A stretch of DNA of 64,000 bases from Pseudomonadales bacterium (GTDB lineage: Bacteria; Pseudomonadota; Gammaproteobacteria; Pseudomonadales; JAHRWD01), in NCBI GenBank assembly GCA_029210125.1, contig JARGPR010000004.1, positions 1 through 64,000 on the forward strand, written 5' to 3'. Shown here in pieces: positions 58,358-64,000 of this stretch. Each line of letters begins with the position of its first letter. The stretch's first letter is position 1. The notes under the pieces are model-generated. The model was given only the letters and a program-made list of their open reading frames with translations, had not been told where the DNA came from and ran no database searches. A program made the position numbers and the translations under genes.

Positions 58358-58434
58358 TGGTGGGCCTACTTGGACTCGAACCAAGGACCAATGGATTATG
58401 AGTCCACTGCTCTAACCAACTGAGCTATAGGCCC
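58358..58434 (-). tRNA. ileX: tRNA-Ile2 (CAU anticodon)
   Basis: 77 bases with the 3' CCA encoded. Acceptor stem GGGCCTA/TAGGCCC, D arm GCTC...GAGC, anticodon arm GTGGA-CTCATAA-TCCAT giving anticodon CAU, and T arm CTTGG-TTCGAGT-CCAAG. CAU is shared by Met, fMet and Ile2 tRNAs. The acceptor stem and body resemble Pseudomonas-type Ile2 tRNAs (lysidine-modified) rather than elongator Met. E. coli ileX also lies near rpoD, which supports the Ile2 assignment. tRNA-Met is the alternative. Confidence 0.87.
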
Positions 58435-58449
58435 CGAAAAGGGGTTTTG

Positions 58450-58455
58450 ATTATA
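58450..58455 (-). promoter_or_regulatory. -10 box of the tRNA promoter
   Basis: On the minus strand TATAAT lies about 16 bases upstream of the mature tRNA 5' end, followed by CAAAACCCC. The -35 at normal spacing is weak (TGGCAT). A short CCCC/GGGG pairing occurs in the leader. Confidence 0.6.
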
Positions 58456-58565
58456 CTGAGAGCCTTGCGTGAATGCCATTGGGAAACATACAAATATTCA
58501 GTACGCTTTTTACCGTTCAGCGGCCTGAAAGCATAGCGGCTAACAGGCTAGCGAAGGTTTTCTGG

Positions 58566-60365
58566 TTACTCGTCAAGAAAGCTTTTGAGGTTTTCTGAGC
58601 GCGAAGGGTGACGCAGTTTTCTAAGCGCTTTTGCTTCAATTTGACGGATACGTTCACGGGTTACGTCAAACTGTTTGCCCACCTCTTCAAGCGTATGATC
58701 GGTGTTCATGTCGATACCGAATCGCATCCTTAGAACCTTGGCCTCTCTCGCCGTCAGCCCGGACAATACGTTAAGAGTCGCTTCTTTCAGGCCTTCAACG
58801 GTAGCGGAATCAACCGGCGAATCAATGTTCACATCTTCGATAAAATCGCCGAGGTGTGAATCTTCATCATCTCCAATTGGGGTTTCCATGGAAATGGGCT
58901 CTTTGGCGATTTTAAGTACTTTTCTGATTTTATCTTCAGGGATTTCCATCCGCTCACTCAATTCTTCGGGGGTAGGTTCGCGGCCCACTTCCTGAAGCAT
59001 TTGCCGGGAGATACGGTTGAGTTTATTGATGGTCTCAATCATATGTACCGGGATACGAATAGTACGGGCTTGATCCGCAATAGAGCGCGTAATAGCCTGG
59101 CGAATCCACCAGGTTGCGTAGGTTGAAAACTTGTAGCCACGACGGTATTCAAATTTGTCGACCGCTTTCATCAGTCCGATGTTGCCTTCCTGAATCAGGT
59201 CCAGGAATTGCAGGCCTCGGTTGGTATATTTTTTGGCGATCGAGATGACCAGGCGAAGGTTTGCCTCGACCATCTCTTTTTTGGCGTAGCGTGAACGTGC
59301 ATCGCCCAGCGCTAATTTGCGTGCAATCTCTTTAATTTCGCCAACACTTATGGAGTGATTTTCTTCCAGCAGCTGAAGCTTGCTCTGCACGCGCTGGATA
59401 TCATCCTTGCATTTGGCCATTCCAGCGGAATAGTCGGCATTTTTTTCGATTTGAGTATCGACAAAAGTGGCGTTTGCTTCGTTGCCAGTGAATGCGCGAA
59501 TAAATTCACGCCGGGGCATACCCGCAGAGCGAACACAGATATTCATAATATTGCGTTCGTGTTCTCGAACCCGGTTAGATACTGAGCGAAATCGATCTAC
59601 AACCGGATCGAAGCGGCGCGGGATCAACTTTAGGTATTTAAACATGTCGGCAAGCTTTTCATATTCCGCGACTGTTTTAGGGTCGCTTCGACCTAGCTTT
59701 TCAACGGATTTAGCTGTTTTGTTGTACTGTTTTTTGATCGCGGAAAAACGTTTTTCTGCTTCAATGGGATCTGGTCCCGTATCTTTTTCCTCCTCGTCTT
59801 CATCCTTTGCCTGTCCGGCAGTTTTTTGAGCTGCAGAGGGGACGTGCTCGACGGGGTTCAGGTAGCCGCTGATAATTTCATCAAGCCGGCGTTCACCCTG
59901 CTTGTAGTTATCGTATTCATCCAGAATGATCGAAACAGTGCCGGGGAAAAACGCCAGGGCCGCCAATTGCTCACGAATACCTTCTTCGATGCGCTTGGCA
60001 ATCTTGATTTCGCCTTCTCTGGTTAGCAGTTCAACCGTGCCCATTTCTCGCATATACATGCGAACGGGGTCGGTGGTGCGGCCGATGTCTGTTTCTACGG
60101 CTGCCAGTGCTGCGGTGGCTTCAGCGACTGCAATTTCGTCGGTGGAGTCGCTGCCGGTCATGATCATGCTGTCGGAGTCTGGAGCCGCTTCGCTGACTTT
60201 GATGCCCAGGTCATTGATCATCTGAATAATATCTTCGACCTGGTCGGGATCAGAGATATTTTCGGGTAAGTGGTCGTTGACTTCGGCGTAGGTCAGATAG
60301 CCTTGCTCACGCCCGCGAGCGATGAGTACTTTTAATCGTGACTGTTGTGAAGCGGTAGAGGACAT
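58566..60365 (-). CDS. rpoD: RNA polymerase primary sigma factor RpoD (sigma-70)
   Basis: 599 residues. Region 1.1 is the N-terminal [25 protein letters not shown]. Region 1.2 has [22 protein letters not shown]. Region 2 has [27 protein letters not shown] and the -10 recognition [20 protein letters not shown]. Region 3 follows, then region 4 HTH with [39 protein letters not shown]. An acidic nonconserved insert ([20 protein letters not shown]) is between regions 1.2 and 2. dnaG is not upstream in this window. Confidence 0.98.
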   Translation of the reverse strand: MSSTASQQSRLKVLIARGREQGYLTYAEVNDHLPENISDPDQVEDIIQMINDLGIKVSEAAPDSDSMIMTGSDSTDEIAVAEATAALAAVETDIGRTTDPVRMYMREMGTVELLTREGEIKIAKRIEEGIREQLAALAFFPGTVSIILDEYDNYKQGERRLDEIISGYLNPVEHVPSAAQKTAGQAKDEDEEEKDTGPDPIEAEKRFSAIKKQYNKTAKSVEKLGRSDPKTVAEYEKLADMFKYLKLIPRRFDPVVDRFRSVSNRVREHERNIMNICVRSAGMPRREFIRAFTGNEANATFVDTQIEKNADYSAGMAKCKDDIQRVQSKLQLLEENHSISVGEIKEIARKLALGDARSRYAKKEMVEANLRLVISIAKKYTNRGLQFLDLIQEGNIGLMKAVDKFEYRRGYKFSTYATWWIRQAITRSIADQARTIRIPVHMIETINKLNRISRQMLQEVGREPTPEELSERMEIPEDKIRKVLKIAKEPISMETPIGDDEDSHLGDFIEDVNIDSPVDSATVEGLKEATLNVLSGLTAREAKVLRMRFGIDMNTDHTLEEVGKQFDVTRERIRQIEAKALRKLRHPSRSENLKSFLDE

Positions 60366-60790
60366 GCGTTTCCTATATGATGAGGATAATCAGTTGCCGC
60401 CAGAATAATGACAGCCGAAATATCAATCTACGGGAGTGCTGCGTGACGTTTTGCGCCATTGGTAAGATCAAACAGAACCGTTGATCCGGCAGCCTATATT
60501 CGATGGATATTAGTGAAAATACCCATGCGCCCAGTAATGAACAGGCTATTATAACAAAAATACTCGAGCCAGCCAGTCAATAATGCAAATCGGGTGTATG
60601 TCAAGCTATGCTATTAGAACCCATTTCCATAGTTGGGGTTCCAGTAGTCTTTTGCAAGATGTGCTAGGTGGCTTTTTCACTCTTTCGGCATTAGGCGGAC
60701 CTTGCGCTATAACCCGGCGCCTGATTTTGTGGCAGAATGGCGCGCTAATTTTTGACTTCTATTTAGGCTCTTTAGGCTTCAGGTATTCAA
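60366..60790. other. 425-base region between divergent rpoD and dsbB
   Basis: No protein-coding sequence is convincing. It should hold the rpoD promoter (minus) and the dsbB promoter (plus), and a TATAAC box occurs at about 60710-60715 in the dsbB direction. I did not find structured RNA or repeats. Confidence 0.6.
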
Positions 60791-61291
60791 ATGCAAACTG
60801 TCCAAATGCTACCCAGCTTAAGAAAGCTGTTTCTGGCAATATTTCTATTTTCAGCAGGCGCGTTGCTGGCGGGAGTTTTTATTGAACACCAGTTTGAGCT
60901 GGAGCCATGCTCAATGTGTGTATTCCAGCGAGTTATGTTTATTGGAGTTGCTTTAACTGCATTGGCAGCAGCGATTCATGGCGTTAAAGCGGCAGGCCGT
61001 CGGGTATATGCAGTACTGGTGCTCATATTCGCCGATTTGGGAGCTGCGCTGGCGATCCGGCAGTTATGGTTGCAGCAACTGCCTCCTGAAAAGGTGCCCA
61101 CATGCCCACCGAGCCTGGATTACATGCTGGATGTATTGCCATTTACAGAGGTCTTAAAAGTGGTTTTAAGCGGTGATGGCAATTGTGCCGAAGTTGTCTG
61201 GACTATGCTTGGACTGAGTATTCCTGGCTGGTCTCTGATCTGTTTCGTGGTGATCGTTTCCGCTGGCATGGTGCAGCTGGTTCGGCGGTAA
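60791..61291 (+). CDS. dsbB: Disulfide bond formation protein DsbB
   Basis: 166-residue inner-membrane protein with four hydrophobic helices that reoxidises DsbA using quinone. The first cysteine pair is C40-x2-C43 (LEPCSMCVFQR), and the second is C105 (PTCPPSL) and C132 (DGNCAEV). The CxxC-R segment and Q91 region fit quinone binding. An internal ATG five codons in (60806) is an alternative start. The stop is followed 2 bases later by the lrgA start. Confidence 0.94.
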   Translation: MQTVQMLPSLRKLFLAIFLFSAGALLAGVFIEHQFELEPCSMCVFQRVMFIGVALTALAAAIHGVKAAGRRVYAVLVLIFADLGAALAIRQLWLQQLPPEKVPTCPPSLDYMLDVLPFTEVLKVVLSGDGNCAEVVWTMLGLSIPGWSLICFVVIVSAGMVQLVRR

Positions 61292-61293
61292 GT

Positions 61294-61713
61294 GTGATCG
61301 TCAGGCCATACGTGAAAAAAGGGGCTGCTAAACTGGCCGATATATTGATAGGTCTGGTAATACTGCTGTGCTTTCAATTTGCAGGCCAGTCTATTACCGA
61401 TCAATTTTCGCTGACCTTGCCTGGTCCTGTGATTGGTATGTTGCTGCTATTTGTTGCCCTTACAGTTGTGAAGAAAGCCCCGAGGGCCCTATCCGATACC
61501 AGCGCTATGCTGATCAAACATTTGTCGCTATTTTTCCTGCCAGCCGCTACCGGTATCTTTTTCCTGGGGGCGGCGGTTAATAGGGAATTGCCTGCAATCA
61601 CGTTAATTATGGTGGTTAGTACCGTCGTTGCGATGATGATCACAGCGTTCCTTATGCAGTGGCTGATCAGAAAAAAACCGATAGATGAGCGCGATGAGGA
61701 AATGGCGAATTGA
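61294..61713 (+). CDS. lrgA: CidA/LrgA-family holin-like protein
   Basis: 139 residues from GTG 61294, just after the dsbB stop. The open frame extends 37 codons upstream inside dsbB, but homology begins here. Four transmembrane segments, with GLVILLCFQFAGQSITDQF, LPGPVIGMLLLFVAL and FFLPAATGIFFL typical of CidA/LrgA. In Staphylococcus these modulate murein hydrolase activity. In gammaproteobacteria the pair is less understood and pyruvate transport has been proposed for homologues. Confidence 0.88.
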   Translation: MIVRPYVKKGAAKLADILIGLVILLCFQFAGQSITDQFSLTLPGPVIGMLLLFVALTVVKKAPRALSDTSAMLIKHLSLFFLPAATGIFFLGAAVNRELPAITLIMVVSTVVAMMITAFLMQWLIRKKPIDERDEEMAN

Positions 61714-62426
61714 TCTCTTCAGCGCTTGAGCCATTTGCATCAGCATTTCAGCATCCCGCAGCAATGCTGGTGACTATCGCTGGCTATCTTGTCGGACTCT
61801 TGATCTATCGGAAATCAAATCAAAAGTCCTGGTTGCATCCTGTAATTCTAGGGGTTTTTCCGATAGCACTGTTCCTGCAGTTTTATCAACTTGACTACGC
61901 TGATTATCGCTTGGATAGTTTCCCTATCCACTTTTTGCTTGGCCCGGCAACTGTGGCCCTAGCGGTGCCGCTCTATAATCAGCTCTATTTGATCCGCCCT
62001 ATCGCCGGTGCGATTGCAGTAACACTAGTTGTGGGTGCGATCTCCGCATCCGCCATTGGTGCATTGATGGGATATATGCTGGATCTGCAGTTATCAACGG
62101 TATTAACGCTGTCAGCAAAATCAGTCACCACGCCTATCTCAATGGCATTAGCCGATTCTATTGGTGGCTCTTCAATTTTGGCTGCGGGCATTGTGATCAC
62201 GACCGGAGTGATTGGCGCTATTTTTGCGCCGCTGATTTTTTCCCTCTGCAAGGTAGAGGATGATCGGGCTCGTGGTTTTACTTTGGGTCTGAACGCCCAC
62301 GGCGTGGGCACTGCTAAAGCCTTCGAGTATGGTGAGCTGGCTGGGGCATTTTCCAGTTTGGCATTAAGTTTAACCGGAACGATTACGGCGATTTTTCTGC
62401 CGATTGTCGTCAGCCTTTGTAGTTAG
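61710..62426 (+). CDS. lrgB: CidB/LrgB-family membrane protein
   Basis: 238 residues from TTG 61710, which overlaps the lrgA stop as TTGA, with GAGGA 9 bases upstream. The LrgB pattern is clear: HFLLGPATVALAVPLYNQL, SVTTPISMALADSIGG and GFTLGLNAHGVGTAKAFEYGELAGAFSSL. About seven hydrophobic segments. It forms a functional pair with lrgA. Confidence 0.92.
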   Translation: MISSALEPFASAFQHPAAMLVTIAGYLVGLLIYRKSNQKSWLHPVILGVFPIALFLQFYQLDYADYRLDSFPIHFLLGPATVALAVPLYNQLYLIRPIAGAIAVTLVVGAISASAIGALMGYMLDLQLSTVLTLSAKSVTTPISMALADSIGGSSILAAGIVITTGVIGAIFAPLIFSLCKVEDDRARGFTLGLNAHGVGTAKAFEYGELAGAFSSLALSLTGTITAIFLPIVVSLCS

Positions 62427-62430
62427 CGGG

Positions 62431-62455
62431 TGTTTGAAAAAGAGATGTTCAAACA
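62431..62455. repeat. Inverted repeat after lrgB and before arsM
   Basis: TGTTTGAA / TTCAAACA, exact 8-base arms with a 9-base spacer, starting 5 bases after the lrgB stop. It may end the lrgAB mRNA or serve as an operator for the downstream methyltransferase gene. Confidence 0.5.
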
Positions 62456-62557
62456 TGTCCGCCATCATGCTGTAACTTTTTTACAGAATATTAGTCTGAC
62501 TCAATCCCACAGATTCTGCGTTTTATCCCGCACAAACTTGTTTTAAATATACAGGCC

Positions 62558-63619
62558 ATGGTTATGAAAGAATCCGTTAAAGATTACTACGGAAAAACCC
62601 TGCAAAGCTCATCGGATCTTAAAACCGATGCCTGTGCTACGAGCACGGAAATACCGGATTACGTAAAACAGGCGATCGGCCAAATTCATGATGAAGTTGT
62701 AACCCGTTACTACGGTTGCGGGCTGGTCGCACCGCAACTGTTAGAGGGCAAACGAATTCTTGATCTGGGCAGTGGGTCGGGAAGGGATGTCTACGTGCTA
62801 TCAAAATTGGTAGGGGAAACGGGTTATGTGGTTGGTGTCGATATGACCGACGAGCAGTTGGATGTTGCCAATCGCCATATTGACTATCACACTGAAAAAT
62901 TTGGCTATGCCAAACCCAATGTCAAATTCCTCAAGGGCTATATCGAAAAACTCGATGAGCTTGGTCTTGAGGATAACAGCTTCGATATCATCGTCTCCAA
63001 CTGTGTGATCAACCTGTCCCCTGATAAAGAAGCGGTACTGCGGGAAACGTACCGGCTACTTAAATCCGGTGGCGAGCTCTATTTTTCAGATGTGTATTCC
63101 GATCGACGCGTGTCTCAGGATCTTGTCGATGATCCGGTCTTGTACGGCGAATGTCTGAGTGGTGCGCTGTACTGGAATGATTTTCATAACCTGGCAAAAA
63201 AAGCCGGTTTTGTTGACCCTCGTTTGGTAGAAGATCGGCCACTTGGTATTGATAACGCAGCTATTGAGAAGAAAGTTGGCCACATCTCCTTCTTTTCAGC
63301 AACTTATCGGCTATTCAAGCTTGATCAGCTAGAGCCAGCTTGTGAAGATTATGGCCAGGCTGTGATCTACAGAGGCACTATCCCCCACGCTGAAAAAGAG
63401 CTAGTACTGGATAAGCATCACCGTATAGAAACCGGCCGAACGTTCCCTGTTTGTGGAAATACTTACAACATTCTGCGTGAAACGCGTTTCGCACCACATT
63501 TTGATTTTATCGGTAACTGGAATACCCATTTCGGAATTTTTGAGGGCTGTGGAACTCTGCTGCCCTTCGATGCAGCCTTGTCGGAAAGTGGCGAAGAAGA
63601 CGGTGTTGGCTGTTGTTGA
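62558..63619 (+). CDS. arsM: Arsenite S-adenosylmethyltransferase ArsM
   Basis: 353 residues. The N-terminus is VKDYYGKTLQSSSDLKTDACAT and the SAM motif is RILDLGSGSGRDVYVLSKLVG. Four cysteines, C26 (TDACAT), C54 (YYGCGL), C149 (SNCVINL) and C199 (GECLSGAL), match in context and spacing the four conserved Cys of characterised ArsM proteins that bind As(III). It methylates arsenite to mono- to trimethylated forms. The tail ends GVGCC, an additional Cys pair. No arsR, arsC or acr3 is present nearby. The start ATG 62558 or the ATG two codons on are equally possible. Confidence 0.9.
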   Translation: MVMKESVKDYYGKTLQSSSDLKTDACATSTEIPDYVKQAIGQIHDEVVTRYYGCGLVAPQLLEGKRILDLGSGSGRDVYVLSKLVGETGYVVGVDMTDEQLDVANRHIDYHTEKFGYAKPNVKFLKGYIEKLDELGLEDNSFDIIVSNCVINLSPDKEAVLRETYRLLKSGGELYFSDVYSDRRVSQDLVDDPVLYGECLSGALYWNDFHNLAKKAGFVDPRLVEDRPLGIDNAAIEKKVGHISFFSATYRLFKLDQLEPACEDYGQAVIYRGTIPHAEKELVLDKHHRIETGRTFPVCGNTYNILRETRFAPHFDFIGNWNTHFGIFEGCGTLLPFDAALSESGEEDGVGCC

Positions 63620-63752
63620 TCGATGTACTAACGGATGCTTGGAATGGGGTAATGCTTTAACCAACTGAATTGATCGGGTATTATTTCGCGTTTTCTCATC
63701 AGTAGCGTCCGTTGGGCGACTGAGCTTTTCTGGAGTTCGAAGAAGCCGCGTT

Positions 63753-64000
63753 ATGTCATCAGCACTACAAAAAACCCAGCCGGGATCAAATGATCCCATT
63801 CTTACCTTTGGTGCCAGCACCGTATTTATTGGCCGCAACGGTGGGAAATTTCCCTATGGAAATTCCGTTCTGGTCCAAGGTAGTGAAGAAGCGGTCATAA
63901 TAGATCCCTCTAAGAGTTTAAAAAGCCACGTTGATCAGCTGCCAAAAATCGATCGAATTTTACTCAGTCATTGTCACCAGGATCATGTAGCTGGGGTTCA
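63753..64000 (+). CDS. MBL-fold metallo-hydrolase, N-terminal part (cut by the window edge)
   Basis: 82 residues are visible from ATG 63753. The frame has TFGASTVFIGRNGGKFPYGNS, a strand-rich start with EEAVIIDPSK, and the metal-binding SHCHQDHVAG (HxHxDH with the first His at the expected site). The gene runs off the right edge. It lies 133 bases after arsM on the same strand. The substrate is unknown. Confidence 0.8.
   Translation, partial: MSSALQKTQPGSNDPILTFGASTVFIGRNGGKFPYGNSVLVQGSEEAVIIDPSKSLKSHVDQLPKIDRILLSHCHQDHVAGV

Noticed and set aside
58358-58434. Elongator or initiator tRNA-Met
   Set aside because: The anticodon is CAU, but the acceptor and arm sequences and the rpoD linkage fit Ile2 better; kept as a stated alternative.
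60583-60885. Open frame of 100 codons upstream of and overlapping dsbB
   Set aside because: It overlaps dsbB in another frame, resembles no family I know and lies in the promoter region.
62470-62486. LexA-like box CTGT...ACAG upstream of arsM
   Set aside because: The spacer is nine bases rather than the eight of the canonical SOS box, and the gene has no DNA-damage link.

Overview
The window is a chromosomal segment of a gammaproteobacterium of mid GC content. Gene order resembles that of Pseudomonas and its marine relatives. The mlaFEDCB-ibaG-murA-hisG-hisD run, the type IV pilus cluster near pilSR, thiO and ispH-fkpB-lspA-ileS-ribF, and rpoD next to a CAU tRNA are all arrangements known from that group. 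The genus cannot be named from the sequence alone. Most genes are housekeeping, with few signs of recent acquisition. The exceptions are the end of an IS30-type element at the left edge and a decayed TonB-dependent receptor next to the tRNA.

Layout. Positions 1-190: IS30-type remnant. 185-2908 (minus): tesB, a quinone oxidoreductase and murI. 3108-3713: a 2-Cys peroxiredoxin with a strong terminator. 3912-10730 (minus): mlaFEDCB, ibaG, murA, hisG, hisD (lipid asymmetry, peptidoglycan precursor and histidine synthesis). 10983-14824 (minus): an outer-membrane protein, thyA, lgt and a TSUP transporter. 14937-18259: NRDE protein, rppH, a HAD phosphatase and rlmI. 18315-22825 (minus): a glycine cleavage operon gcvT-gcvH-gcvPA-gcvPB with a split P-protein. 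23063-27870 (plus): a membrane-anchored glutamate-synthase-like flavoprotein, a REC-TPR regulator, a small soluble histidine kinase and a uracil-DNA glycosylase-like protein. 27929-35572: ispB, an MBL hydrolase, a CysZ-like protein, a DEAD-box helicase, a DEDDh exonuclease, an NAD-kinase-like protein and hemN.

35604-46446 holds type IV pilus genes: a GspH/FimT-type pilin on the minus strand, then pilV-pilW-pilX-pilY1-pilE, thiO, and pilS/pilR on the minus strand. 46635-54634: nadE, a Nudix hydrolase and ispH-fkpB-lspA-ileS-ribF. 54803-58434: a double-REC regulator, a COG0523 zinc-type GTPase, a perfect 45-bp palindrome, a TonB-receptor pseudogene and tRNA-Ile2(CAU). 58566-64000: rpoD, dsbB, lrgA-lrgB, an ArsM-type arsenite methyltransferase and the start of an MBL-fold gene.

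How the genes connect. Envelope biogenesis recurs (mla, murA, murI, lgt, lspA, ispB, dsbB, lrgAB). One-carbon and glycine metabolism links gcvTHP, thyA and thiO. Pilus assembly is encoded next to its PilS-PilR control pair. I did not find an unmistakably new system. The best candidates for a second look are the REC-TPR/soluble kinase/UDG cluster, the palindrome between the zinc GTPase and the dead receptor, and the hairpin between gcvH and the split gcvP genes.
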